Positions 1-11,190 of a DNA stretch of 64,000 nucleotides are shown here, piece by piece. Source of the stretch: Taiwanofungus camphoratus (taxonomy: Eukaryota; Basidiomycota; Agaricomycetes; Polyporales; Taiwanofungaceae); contig CP021230.1 of NCBI GenBank assembly GCA_003999685.1, forward strand, positions 1,240,001 through 1,304,000. Reading direction: 5' to 3'. The translations under genes were made by a program, and so were the position numbers. The notes beneath the pieces are model-generated. The model was not told where the DNA came from. It made no database searches and saw only the letters and a list, made by a program, of their open reading frames with translations. The stretch's first letter is position 1. Each line of letters starts with the position of its first letter.

Positions 1-2437
1 ACTCATACCCCAATGCATATCTTATGCCACCACCCTCGCGAGATTAAGCCCGGTCACTGGTCTGGTACGCAGGGTCCCGTCAAGGCTTAACAGGACTCGT
101 TGCTTACCTTGTCTCCAGTTCTCTGCATCTATTCCCGGACTGGTGTATGCCTTTTTCGGTACATCCCGCCAGCTCAATGTCGCCCCAGAAGCTTCGATTT
201 CTCTCCTTGTCGGCCAAGCTGTCGACGAGATCCTGCACGACCCGCACTCTACCCCGTTGTCACGGGATAAAGTTGGCCTAGCCGTGTCTACAATCATCAC
301 CTTCCAAGTGCGCTCGTTAATACTTTACCGTCTATATGACGCCATTAAACATCATGTTGGCTTTGACCGCTCAGGTAGGGATTCTCAGCTTCCTCCTTGG
401 CTTCTTCCGCCTCGGATTCCTAGACGTTGTCCTCAGTCGTGCGCTCCTGCGTGGATTTGTCACTGCCGTGGCAGTCGTTATCATGATGTACGCGTTCTCT
501 CCTGGCCCTGTTCCCCGCTGACATTTCTATCCTACAGCGAGCAACTTATCCCCATGTTCGGGCTATCCGAACTTACACACGCGTACGAGCTGCATTCGAC
601 GCTTGACAAGGCGCTCTTCATTGCGCACCACGTCTGGGCTCATGGACACGGGCTGACAACAGCGATCAGCTTCGGTGCGCTCGGCGTGCTCGTAATCATC
701 CGCAGCCTCAAGACACAGTTAAAGAAGTACTGGTTCATATATCGCCTCCCGGAAGTGTTGATTGTTGTCGTATGCTCGACGAGTAAGTTCGAATGCGGTA
801 TAAGTGACGTTGAGATCAACCCTAACCCCGATGCAGTTATGTCCGACAAGTTCAACTGGGACCAGGACGGCGTAGAGATCCTGGGGAACGTTCCTATCAA
901 CACAGGGAGCACGCTGGTCCACTTTCCGCTAAGGAAGGTTACGCTTAGATATCTGAGAAGGACCACCTCGACTGCAGTGTGAGTCGTGCGATCCAAACCT
1001 GCTTACCGGCCTTTTGACGTATACCATTTCGGGTTCTCTGCGGTCAGCCTATGCACTATCGTTGGGTTCCTCGACAGCATCGTTTCTGCCAAACAGAATG
1101 CTGCGATCTTTGGGTACAGCATAAGTCCGAATCGCGAGCTCGTTGCGCTCGGCGCAGGCAACATCGCCGGTGCGTTCGTCCCAGGGACCCTCCCCGCCTT
1201 CGGCTCTATCACTCGGTACGTTATTCAGTGCCATAGTAGTGTGGTGTGACTGACGTTGGGAGCAGATCGAAGTTGAGTGGCGAAGTCGGTGCACGGACAC
1301 AAATGGTGTCACTAGTGTGCTCTGGGCTTGTCCTGCTCGCGATATTCTTCCTTCTTCCGTGGTTGTACTATCTTCCAAAGGGCGTTCTTGCGGCCATGTG
1401 AGTACTTCCACTACCTCAAGTTGCAAAGTTATCGAGTATGATATCAGCATATGTCTAGTCGTGTTCAGCCTCCTCGCGGAGGTACCTCATGACCTTAAGT
1501 TCTATTGGAAGTAAGAATGATCTTTTCATGTCGAGGTTCTCCTGACAACGTTACTTTTGCCCAGGCTGCGCAGCTGGGTTGACCTAACTCTAATGGCCCT
1601 GACATTCGTGTTGACTATCGTCTGGAATGTCGAGATCGGCATCGCAGTCAGCCTAGTGATATCGCTCCTGCTCGTCGTCCATCGCTCGTCTAAGACACGC
1701 ATGACAATTTTGGTGCGGATTTTGATACTGCTGGCTGATTTCATTCACACGTCCCTACCGACAGGGTCGTATACCGGGTACAGAAAGTTGGAAACCTATC
1801 GATGAGAATCCTGAAGCTCAGGAGGACGCCGCCGGCGTATTGATTGTACGGATCCGTGAGAACTTGGATTTTGGTATGCGTACCTTCCCTCTTCATGCGC
1901 GATGGTGGCTCAGCTAAACAGGCTCTGATTAGCGAATACGGCCCAGCTGAAAGGTGCTTGCCCCTCACTGTCAATATCGTAAGGGTCTCACCATCATCTT
2001 TTAGAGCGTCTGCGGCGACTCGAGCTATACGGCGTTAACAAGCATCATCCTTCCGACGAGCCTGAACGTCAACATGCTAGTGTGCTAGTATTCCATTTGG
2101 CAGATGTGGACAGTATTGATGCCTCGTACGTTAACTTTCCTTTTTCTGGTAGTATTCTCTCACAGCTTCCCCGCAGGGCTGTGCAAATATTCTACGAACT
2201 GGTGGAGACCTATAAGGTCCGTGTTCTCCTGTTTTGGTGTTCTCGCTACACTCACATTGCGTCATTTCCCGTTCCCTTCAGAGTCGTGGAGTGGGGCTCT
2301 TCATGACGCATCTCAAGAAGGGACCGCGGGAGACTTTTGAACGCGCCGGCCTTGTCAACCTTCTCGGCGACGGTGCGTTCTGCAAGGATGTAGCAAGCGC
2401 AATGGTCCGGATAGAGCAGTCCATGCGAGAGCGATAA
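1..2437 (+). CDS. SulP/SLC26-family sulfate (anion) transporter with C-terminal STAS domain, 5' truncated by window edge
   Basis: Membrane anion transporter of the SulP family, expected to import sulfate or a related anion. The window opens inside the conserved N-terminal part: bases 2-64 encode SYATTLARLSPVTGL, then an intron (65-118), then SIPGLVYAFFGTSRQLNVAP, the SulP signature region. Later exons encode hydrophobic membrane spans (for example near 380-490, 550-770, 1040-1210, 1300-1400 and 1590-1690), including WNVEIGIAVSLVISLLL. The 3' exons (about 1900-2437) encode a STAS domain (ASVLVFHLADVDSIDAS, then VGLFMTHLKKGPRETFERAG) and end at the stop at 2435-2437. About ten short GT-AG introns are needed; not every border was fixed. 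No internal lesion was seen. The substrate is inferred from the family only. The start codon lies left of the window. Confidence 0.9.
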
Positions 2438-2944
2438 GGAGTGAATGATGGATGTCGACTTATGGTATGACCTAACGTCCTATACCGTTTATACTTTTGA
2501 TGCAGTGGTTGATGATTGTCGCCATACATAGTTATCCTATTTCATAATGGAAGCGCATAGACTATGTATCAGAACTCGAGGCTGAGAACGGTAGACTTGT
2601 CTGTTTGGCACTAAGTGGTCGGGTCTAGAGGCCTGAGGACTGACTTTCAGTGACCATCGGCGTTTGTCATGCGGGTTGCGGGCGTCGTACGGTGTACAAG
2701 CAAGAAGCTTGTTATTCGATCAGCAAATAAAGATAGATGGCACCCCAGTGCATACATATAGCAGGTAGAGTACACAGTACTATAAGATAAATTGTGCCTA
2801 AAAATGCTCTCACTCCGAGGTGTGATACACATTCATTTAAGATACGAATACAGTCGTTGTCAGTCGTTAACGAATACCGTGGTAGATGTGAACGTCCAGT
2901 TGTCCGCACTCAGTGTCTATGGAAGCCACCTTTGAAGACTTTAC
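2438..2944. other. Intergenic region between convergent genes
   Basis: This lies between the 3' ends of the sulfate transporter and the minus-strand Ser/Pro-rich gene. Only short open frames without recognisable domains are present. It probably holds two 3' UTRs. I see no repeat or RNA gene. Confidence 0.5.
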
Positions 2945-3778
2945 TCAGCGAACGGAAGTGTAGTGGCACGCATCGATGTGGTTTACTCTTGCTCGCAGCC
3001 AGCAATGGGGCATCATTTGAGAACCGGGAATCCTTGGCCTAGATATAGAACTAGGCATCAAAGGGAATGTCATAGACGTGGAAACCATCGGGAGGCTTAC
3101 TTCATCAGCACCTGTGAAATCAACGATGCTCTTCACTGATCTCGAGTCAGACGGGACATCTGGGAGCGACTTGCTGTTTGTAGCCAGCATGCGCGGCAAG
3201 CGTAGTGCATCAAGCGAGTCCGCCAGCTCTGTCACTGACTCCCAACACAGGGTGTCAAAGGCTGACCATGGATGAAGCAACAGATCCTCGTCCATCCCTT
3301 CGAGGCATGTCTTATCAAACGCCTCGGACTCAGCGACTGCAGTCACTCTCTGCATCTCGCCCTGAAACAAGCGAAGAGATATATGCGGAGGTAGCGAAGC
3401 GGACGACGTGCTGGGCTTGGCAGGATCGTCCAGGGCGGTGGTCGGACATGTTGACACGGATTGTTTGCGTTCGTGCGTGAACAAAGAATCGGGATGGGAT
3501 GATCCTGAGCTAGTGGAACTGCAAGGACTGCCTGGACAGGGCGCAGTCGAGCTAGGTGTCATGTCGAGCTCTCCGTCGAAGTCTTCAGGTACCGGGCTGG
3601 TAGGAGCGTGGGGGCTGAGTGCAGAGGTCGGGAGCTCGTTCTCGAGGGGAGTAAACATAAATTCTTCTTGTGTGGAGTCCCACTCTGCAGTAAATGTTAG
3701 AGAGGTCTGAGGTGTTAATCCGGGTGTGGGTGGTGACAGGGGCGAGGGCGGGAGGACCAAATGGACACCGCTCAACAA
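2945..3778 (-). CDS. Hypothetical Ser/Pro/Thr-rich protein
   Basis: A 277-codon open frame with strongly biased composition, rich in Ser, Pro, Thr and acidic residues. Stretches such as LVLPPSPLSPPTPGLTPQTS and PGSPCSSTSSGSSHPDS suggest a mostly disordered protein. I do not recognise a domain. The frame remains open upstream of the first ATG to about 3817, where the minus strand reads CGCTAG followed by open coding. A 5' exon may therefore exist upstream, and the start given here is only the first in-frame ATG. The last 30 or so codons lose the Ser/Pro bias, so a 3' intron or earlier end is possible. Composition supports coding, but the product is unknown. Confidence 0.45.
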   Translation of the reverse strand: MLSGVHLVLPPSPLSPPTPGLTPQTSLTFTAEWDSTQEEFMFTPLENELPTSALSPHAPTSPVPEDFDGELDMTPSSTAPCPGSPCSSTSSGSSHPDSLFTHERKQSVSTCPTTALDDPAKPSTSSASLPPHISLRLFQGEMQRVTAVAESEAFDKTCLEGMDEDLLLHPWSAFDTLCWESVTELADSLDALRLPRMLATNSKSLPDVPSDSRSVKSIVDFTGADEVSLPMVSTSMTFPLMPSSISRPRIPGSQMMPHCWLRARVNHIDACHYTSVR

Positions 3779-4998
3779 TCCTCTCCGACGAATCTTCTTA
3801 ATATTCAGCGGCGCAACCTAGCGTTTCAGGTCAATGAGGAATGTTTCAAGTAGCGATGAGGAGGCTTACTGGTCTAGGCTTCGTTGAACAGCGCAACGGC
3901 GCAAATGAGGAAGTGGCGATCTCAGTAGGCCGCCGTGAGACGCTCGACGTTCTTCCAAGCACGGGCGAATCTACCATGCTCCAGGCATTGTCCACGACTG
4001 GCGAAGAAACCTTAATACAAAGTTCGGGTCGCACTGCGCCCATATCCAGAGAATGTTCAAAGCGTTGTCGTCGGGCCGTTGCAGCCATGGCCACAAGGGC
4101 GGGGACGAAACGAAAGAAAGAACCCGAAACAGAAGAAAAGGAAGGGGTGAGCAGAAGAGTGAATCCCGAGAAGCTTTCGAGTAGAGCAGTGCGCCTTTAG
4201 GGACACAAGCCACGGGCGTGAATCAGATACGGCTATCGAAATGACAGGTGATGGGCGTGGTAGCGACGGAAGTGAACAGTACATATGTCGTATATAAGTC
4301 ACTGGTGGTGGCCAATTTGGCTTGTGTATGTGGCTCATGTTGAATTTCATTTTGCCCGTGTTTGAAAGGCGCACAAAGGACGCCGTTGAGGCTTTCGCCG
4401 ACGGTAAGCTGTCTCGCCACGATCCGCCACCCTCGCTCATTGTGGAAATCGACGGGGACGTCACGATCACATGATCGTCACACGTCGCGGCAGCTGGAAC
4501 TCCGGCGTCTCACGTCAGTGATGGAGATGGACAGCTCCCATATACCGCCAGTGTATATCAATCAGACAGGACACTGACCGACGCATGTTGGAAGTGTTAT
4601 CTGACACAGGAAAAAAATGCTAGGATGTCTTGATGCAAGGGCATAGCAATCGACTTTCTCGCTGATAACCGCTAGCAACAATGGTGTGGGGTAACCGCAA
4701 CGGTTATAAAGGAGCCAGCACCCGGAAGATAGCCTACACAACGGCTAACATGACCTGCGTTTGATCCCGGACAAGGGCGGACGTACTCCTGGGAAGAGTG
4801 GAATGCAGTCCATCACCGGGAAGGCCTGAAGCGCGTGGAGCCATGATCGTCCAAGCTTCTGACTTCCCAGCAGTGAATGATAAGTCAAACCTCATACACG
4901 GTGCAGCCCGACTTGACGTTGGCGTGAATACTGAGCGCTTAACATGGAGGGGAACTCACTGCATTGGGTACTTAGCGATCGCCGAGGCAGGACCCGAC
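3779..4998. other. Region without a confident gene (possible 5' exons of the minus-strand gene)
   Basis: Open frames exist on both strands between about 3840 and 4470, overlapping each other and without recognisable domains. On the minus strand they could be 5' exons of the Ser/Pro-rich gene at 2945-3778. From about 4480 to 4998 I see nothing recognisable. Confidence 0.3.
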
Positions 4999-5645
4999 TC
5001 AAGCCGTCTTTCTCTCCTCATTTTGAAATCTACCCAGTGAAATGCCATGCTTCCCCTCTGCCATCAAGACAACCTCCCCGATGGCCCCCCAAGCTTCATC
5101 ATCTACCCTTGCCCATTTCGCCTTTTTGTTCTCTTGATTTACGACGCGTGAGCCCAGGATGACAGTTCGAGGCTTGTATCGATCGGACGACGGCGGCAAT
5201 TGCCCATTCCAATGCTGTCTCTCAAAATTCCTCTTTTGTGCAGCGTACCGATGATATGATTTGAGAAGAAGGTGGATATTGCGCGTGAGAACATGTGGAA
5301 GACCGCGAGACTGCGCTGAAACACATAGGAGAGACAGAGTATTATCCACTAAGTATGGAGATGCGGTCAGAATATCACTTCTGGGTGATGATCATGCTCA
5401 CTTCTTTTCTCCCAGATATCATGCCAGCGCTGGAGTTTTTCCCGGTCTCCGGGACTGATTGAGCCTCTCTGGAGAGTACGTATCACTCGTGCAGCACCGT
5501 CGAATGTTGGTCTCCATAGTTTTCGGAGCTCGCGTGTAGCTGAAGGCTGATTGAGAACGGAAGCGGCGATCGTCCTCAGGAACAGACGATAGAGGCTAGT
5601 GAACGTCGGGGGAAGTGTCCTCGTCGCCGCGGTCGTCCGCTTCAT
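4999..5645 (-). CDS. LYR-motif (Complex1_LYR-like) mitochondrial protein
   Basis: Two exons: 5645-5402 and 5348-4999, joined across a 53 nt GT-AG intron (5401-5349). The join gives a continuous 197-aa protein. Near the N-terminus is TFTSLYRLFLRTIAAS, containing the L-Y-R...F pattern of LYR proteins, small mitochondrial adaptors that bind acyl carrier protein and Fe-S or assembly partners. After the LYR helix comes KLWRPTFDGAARVIRTLQ, and the second exon continues with DNTLSLLCVSAQSRGLPH, LTRNIHLLLKSYHRYAAQ and a Trp/Pro segment (HWNGQLPPSS). The start MKRTTAATRTLP is short and basic, as expected for a mitochondrial protein. Family membership is clear from the motif; the specific partner is not. 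The last ~60 residues look less conserved, so an extra 3' intron is possible. Confidence 0.7.
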
Positions 5646-7139
5646 GAAGCGAGTTCTTAGAGCCTGGCTTTCTCAGAACCTAGAATCAATATCTTGGCGG
5701 AATAAATCAAATGGCTGCAATCGTTTGGATAGCTCTGAGATAAGACCAGAACACAACAAGTAGCAGGTAAAACAAATGTAAAAAGCGCTCTGGTCAGTAT
5801 GCATGTGGTTCAGATCGTCCCACGGCCGGAAAGGCATGGGCGGCTGAGTAGACTGCTCCCCAAGTTCTCTAGCAGTATGAGAGGCGCTGGTTCCTACCTT
5901 GAGGATATTGCTCTAGACATTCATCTCTATAATCTATATTGCGACCTCCTCAGAATGAAATCTCCTTTCAACACATATTGGCACATGCTACCGTGGAGAT
6001 ATTCCCCGCTGTATGTGCAACCGGAGTGTACACCGCCGAGTATTGACGTCTGGCTAGAGAAGCATTCCCGTTTACTTTTTCAAACACTACTTGCCAACTG
6101 CTCCCCCGCTCTCCTCCACCTTGGGCGACAGTAGCGCTCACTTGAAGATCCCCAAAGACGCCCGGGCCCGTTGCCGTCCTCTCGAAATGCCAATCTCTTG
6201 GAATTTCTGACCGGTATCATGTTGTCGGGTACGAACATTCGTGTTTCCCGATGCATGCGTTCGACCCCCGGAGCCTGTCTCTGCAGATCACCCGCCGGTG
6301 ATATCGTCGACAGCAGCATGACGACTTCTTGCATGGAGTCTTTATGGGGTCGGGTACTTGCGCTACCGGCAACATTCTCGAGTTTGTTCACCTTGTGTCT
6401 CGGAAGATGCGCACCGTGTCCAAGTGATCGGAAGTGATATACGTGAGTAACCCGAGTTATAACCTGTTCTCCGAATACTCTAGTCCTCAACCGTTAAGCC
6501 AATGCGTCCAATTTCAGCAATAAAGATAACCTTCCAACGTTGTTGCATTTTTTTCCACTGCGCAACTACAATCTTCAACTACCATCAACAGGGAAGAAGC
6601 AGGTAACAACCCGTCCGACCCTTGTTGGGTGACATGCGTATCACCGACTATTCTCGGGGGAAGCTCTTCCGTCGGAAACAGTCACTATTACACACGCCCA
6701 GTTTCAAGGCTCCATTCACGGCTCGTTGCTACACTGATACATCGCAATCCAAGCACGCAACGACTCAGACGTCTCCAGTCTTGTAGTATTGGATATCTCT
6801 ATTCCTGTGAACTGACCTGCGGGGTCTTGTCTCTGCATGCCTCGTCCTAACCCTCAGGATGTAACATGGGGGTGTGTGGCTTTGACAAATACGGGATATA
6901 TAAATTTCACCTGCCTCGGGAATGGTCAGGTTCTTGTAGGTGCTTCAATTCTTGATGCACTTGATGCCATATCACACAGAGACCTTAATGACCTCGGACT
7001 TGTTGCTGTTTTCTTTATATCTAGGTTGGTGAAAGTATGGTCTAGTCTTTTTGTCCACAAGTGTTGAGCCATCACAATGGAACTCGTTGTGCAAGGTACC
7101 ATTTGGAATGTCATGTTACGCAAGATTTTCACGGAATCA
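5646..7139. other. Region without a confident gene
   Basis: Several open frames of 70-136 codons occur on both strands (about 5799-6490 and 6629-7067), but none shows a domain I recognise. The plus strand at 6290-6420 reads FMGSGTCATGNILEFVHLVS with stops upstream in the same frame. It may be a decayed coding fragment. A poly-T tract lies at about 6546-6553. Nothing else is supported. Confidence 0.3.
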
Positions 7140-7304
7140 ACAATGTAAGAGATGATAGGTAAGGTGGAGGGTCACACATACTTATAGGTGATTCGCGCGT
7201 GGCTCGCTGCAGCTCAAGCGGCGAATGGGAGGCTCACGCTTTGGCCGAGCCAAATTGTAGCCCTCGCTCAATTCCGTACCATCCGCCTTGGAGCAAGTGG
7301 ATGA

Positions 7305-7337
7305 GACAAAGCACCTTTGAAAACGAGTGTATATAAG
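7305..7337 (+). promoter_or_regulatory. Core promoter of copy A: conserved 20 bp block and TATA box
   Basis: GACAAAGCACCTTTGAAAAC (7305-7324) is followed 25 bp from its start by TATATAAG (7330-7337), 90 bp before the ATG at 7420. The identical 20-mer and TATA element occur at the same 25 bp spacing in front of the paralog at 11191. Conservation through the duplication points to a functional upstream element plus TATA box. Confidence 0.75.
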
Positions 7338-7419
7338 ATGGTCTCCACGACACTGTCATCTCAAAATAGTCCGCTACTCCTCCGTCATCCCAACATCTCC
7401 TTTCCCTTGTTTCTTCGCT

Positions 7420-8711
7420 ATGGAGGGACAAAATAGTGCTCTGGCCAGCATTTTTTCTGCGACTCCTAGCGACAACTCTTCTCAGTTTGGCGCACCTTCT
7501 GCCGGGTTCTCCATCAGAAACCCGCTTGTGAACGTTGGAGACTTTGGCTTCCTGAAGGCACCTCCAAGCACACCGGTTAAGGGTGTGCGGCAGGCCCCCT
7601 CATTCGATGGGAAATGCTTGGATCCCTTGCGGCCCTGTGTCAGTGTCTGTCTTATGATACCTTCAAACAACAACTGAATCACCTTTCTCAGGTCTTTTCC
7701 CCTGCAAAGCCGGGTCCTTCGACACCGTCTCAAGCAAGCACTTGCACCTCCGCAAGCACGTCAACCATCGAATCCGTTGAAAGTACACCCAGAGGTCGGC
7801 ATGGTATCTCGCCATTTGACGGACGGCTCTTTGACTCTGCGAGATCTCATGTTAGTATTTGTGGTCGATGTTTCATAATGCAACTCAAACTTTGGTCTCT
7901 CCTGCAACAGATTTCACCTTCAATGACGCGGTGCTCAAGCCCTACCTCGAGCACTGAATCACTGCCGGCTTCTCCTGACTTTTCGTCCTCCCGCTTGCGG
8001 ACGTTCAACGACTCGCCCGACCAGCTTACGAGCTCTGACGAGATGTTCGACGCGGACCTCACTACATCCTCCGGCGCGTACATCACCGACTCAACGTGGT
8101 CGAACACAGACTTTGTGGCGACGGAGGACTGGGAGCCGCAGCCGCCCACTATATGTGAGTCGTTCAGCTTCCACGGCGGGCAGTTTGACGTGGTGCGCAC
8201 GGTTGTGCGGCCGAATCCGCGGTTCCGGAGCCCGCCTGTGTCGGCGCTGCCATCGCGAGCGACAAGCTCGGCACGCTCGCGCTCGTGTTCGCCGGCACAC
8301 GTCAACACAGGCTTGCCTTCTCTTCCGGATTCGGTTAAGGCCGGTTCTCCTTTCGCCGCGACGTCCGGCGCCTTAGGCTGCTCGTATTCGCCATGCCGCG
8401 CTTGCGCACGCAGCCCATCGTCTATGCCGTTACCTCCATCTGGTGCAAGCTCACACAGTGCCTCTTCGATCACTGAGGCGATCCGTGTGCTTGAGGGACT
8501 TGCGTCCCAACGCGCACTTGAAGAGGAGGTTGAGTATCGCGCAGGTGAGTATGTCCTCGAGCAGGCAGGCTGTGGGCGTGTCGAGATCTGGGTGACGGAG
8601 GAGATTGAGGAGTTTGACGAAGAACGCTTGGCCCGGGTGATGAGGGAACGGAGGCGCTGGGAAAGCGCGCCGCGGGTGTTCTTCCCGCCTCCCGCGGCGG
8701 GGCCAAGATAG
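7420..8711 (+). CDS. Ser-rich protein of unrecognised family, tandem paralog A
   Basis: Three exons: 7420-7638, 7692-7850 and 7911-8711, giving 392 aa; both introns are phase 0. I do not recognise the family. The N-terminal two exons each end, right at the splice donor, in the motif FDG-x-x-x-D-x-x-R (APSFDGKCLDPLRPC; SPFDGRLFDSARSH). The long third exon is Ser/Pro/Arg-rich in its middle (about residues 200-300), probably disordered. It begins with an acidic segment (TEDWEPQPPTICESF, then VVRPNPRFRSPP) and ends in a compact conserved domain: ITEAIRVLEGLASQRALEEE, VEYRAGEYVLEQAGCGRVE, IWVTEEIEEF. Paralog B at 11191-12478 shares all these parts, and its third exon has the same 801 nt length. 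No signal peptide or membrane span is evident. Strong similarity of paralog, promoter and splice sites makes coding certain; function is unknown. Confidence 0.85.
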
Positions 8712-10919
8712 GCGAGGATTTGCGAATATTAGGTGCCGTATTTATACCGGTTTGCTACTTTCTTCTTCTTTTGTACCTTGTTTTGTTTTCTTTGTCTTTG
8801 CGCATCTATACGTTCATTATGCGTGCGGCCCGCGAGTCCATGTTCACTTTGGCACAATGCAAGTTCTGCAGCCCATCGACCCAGGTCCTTATATTACCTT
8901 GATTTTCTGTGAATGACATCTACCTCACATTACAGAGTGATCGATTGCGGTCGATACCATCACATTGCCATTGGAAAATGCAATGCGTATGCAGAGAATC
9001 TCCGCGTCCTAACCTGTTGAGGGTTGCGAAACGCGAACAATGGAGTCTTCCGACTACATAACATGAAATCTGCACTAACAAAGAAAATATCTGTGGAATT
9101 CGCATCATGATCTTATATTGAGTAGGGAGAGAAACGGACTGGCAAGATCCGATACTTCGGGCGAGCCACTGATTTTCTTTGCGACTCTGCACGGGACTAC
9201 GACAAACGAGGCACGAAGGCTGAAACTATCTAGTCTAGTACCTGGGGAGACTATGACAAACAGGCCTTCTCCTATGAATACATATTTACTGAAATACTTT
9301 GCGGAAATTCAGATGGCACAAAGCAATTCTGGGCTTGTACACTGGCACCCTGGGCTTAGACCTCATGGCAAGGAGACCGTAAGCATCAGGCTTGAGTAGT
9401 CTGTCTCGAGCGAGAGTCAAAAGTCGACGACGATCGTTTTGAGGGTCGTTCTTATGAACGTATGAGCTGAATTTCCGCTAAGCAAGATTTCGGCTGGAAG
9501 GGTTACTGTGAAAGCTCAACTCCAAAGTTCGCCGACAACCAAACCAATTGACCAAAAAGGCAAATTCGGGCCAAATAACTTCTTCCCCGCATACTCATCA
9601 TCCCATCGGTCTTTCCTTGTTGTACAGATGCAGAATGTTTTCCAAGACACAGTCTGAGCTTACTGTCCCATCTAAGTCAGTAAAGCCTAGGGCTCGTTAA
9701 GCAGCAGCAGCAGCAGCGCCGCGGCCTAGCTATAATCTCGTAGGCCAGGATGATCTGCCGGCCTAGCTGGAATGCTTTGGTTCTCTTGCGAGTCGGCAAC
9801 TACTGTTCCATGTGTCGCGTACATCTTCTGATTACTGCTCTTCATTCCGCAGAATCAAAGATTTGAACTGGTCTGAAGAATATCAATACGCCCGCTGCGG
9901 GAATTGCGTGTAGCATGCGTATGCACTGGGCAGTCGACTTTCGACTACGTCTATCTCAAGAAGTAGTCTTCAGGTATCAAATCTGACGCTGGCATCTTCT
10001 CCCCTTCGTATTACATGCTATAGAGCTGAAATATGAGGCTGACTATACCACTACAGCTGAAGGACGTCTATTCAGAGCATTGATACAAGCAAACTTGTCC
10101 CTCTGTGGCCCACTAGGATTGACTGTAATAACTCGAACAGAAAACAATACCTGTGTCTCAAATTGCAGGCCAGTAGGTTCCTACCGGAACTTACAGGCAT
10201 GCAATTAAAGAAACAAACATTGAACCATTCTTGTGTCTCAAGTTGGCACGCAACATACTAGCGAAATTTTTGGCGAGACAATCAAACAAGTACTGTTCAT
10301 GGATAGCCGTTATCTGCGCTGTAGACAACGGTCCTTCAGAATAGGTGAGCGACCTAACCTTCATCCGCCCATCAGCGCGAAACGGGCGGGGGCGATGTGC
10401 ATAGTTCTTACTGTCTCCAAAGGAATTTTCGCTAGATGCAGTCAGAATTATGCACACATACTTCCGACAGTCTCGACGCCCGTAGTTGTACTGACGTATC
10501 TAGGCACAGCTGCTCAAACGCCTGCAATCATATAAGTCTCCCAATTCCAGTTAACCTATGGGATCTTGTCACTGCACATCTTGCTCCCTTCCTTACCCTC
10601 TAAATTTGTCTAGCAGAATGTGGGGGTCTAACCAATTCAAATCGGAATTTCAAGGTCTGACTCACCTCTGGAACAGCGACAGTCTCCGTACTCGCCGGTG
10701 CTCCAGTTTCTTTCCCAGCTATATGGAGTCGGGTTGCTGGTGCGAATCTTGCACATAAAGCCTCGACGATCTCGGCGTCCTCGCTGCTGTTCTCTCTTGA
10801 CATTTGGGGTGCTGAGTGTTCGGGCTGGTGAATCTGCCGGCAAGCGCTTAGCTATTTCAATCAAAGTCACTGGGCAAACATACCGTCTGGGATGACATGT
10901 TGACGTATAATTCGATTAG
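8712..10919. other. Spacer between the tandem paralogs
   Basis: The first ~250 bp is the 3' flank shared with copy B. The rest has only short open frames on both strands (for example 9118-9399 and 10191-10535) with no recognisable domain. A short CAG run occurs at about 9702-9717. No third copy of the gene is visible. Confidence 0.5.
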
Positions 10920-11081
10920 ATTGAATAAGGTAAGAGGCAAGATAAGGTTAGTTGGGGCATCGCACATTTATAGGCGAGTCGTATGTGGCCCCTTGTCGCT
11001 AAAGAAGCAAGCCACGAACGGCGCGGTCCACGCTTTGGCTCATGCCCAATTTCGGATTTCAGCCACGGGTGGAGCAGTTAG

Positions 11082-11114
11082 GACAAAGCACCTTTGAAAA
11101 CTGTTCTATATAAG
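11082..11114 (+). promoter_or_regulatory. Core promoter of copy B: conserved 20 bp block and TATA box
   Basis: GACAAAGCACCTTTGAAAAC at 11082-11101 and TATATAAG at 11107-11114, 84 bp before the ATG at 11191. The spacing between the two elements is the same as in copy A. Confidence 0.75.
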
Positions 11115-11190
11115 ATAGCCGCTATGACATGGTCCTCTGCAAGTAACTTGCTACGAATATCGCCACTTCTTCGTCTATTGTCACTCTGCC

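Larger units (their letters stand above)
7140..8960 (+). repeat. Tandem segmental duplication, copy A
   Basis: This block includes promoter, three-exon gene and 3' flank, and it matches 10920-12735 in order and spacing. Shared landmarks are ACTTATAGG/ATTTATAGGCG upstream (about 7180 and 10965), CACGCTTTGG (about 7232 and 11029), a 20 bp promoter block, the gene, and TCACATT(A/G)CAGAGTGAT downstream (about 8927 and 12713). The start-to-start offset is 3771 bp. Confidence 0.8.

Noticed and set aside
143-982. Continuous 279-codon frame in the sulfate transporter
   Set aside because: It reads through introns. Conserved transporter text jumps between frames at GT-AG sites, so the true protein is the spliced one.
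9701-9720. CAG run as a possible coding poly-Gln tract
   Set aside because: It is short, and no open frame with other protein-like features surrounds it.
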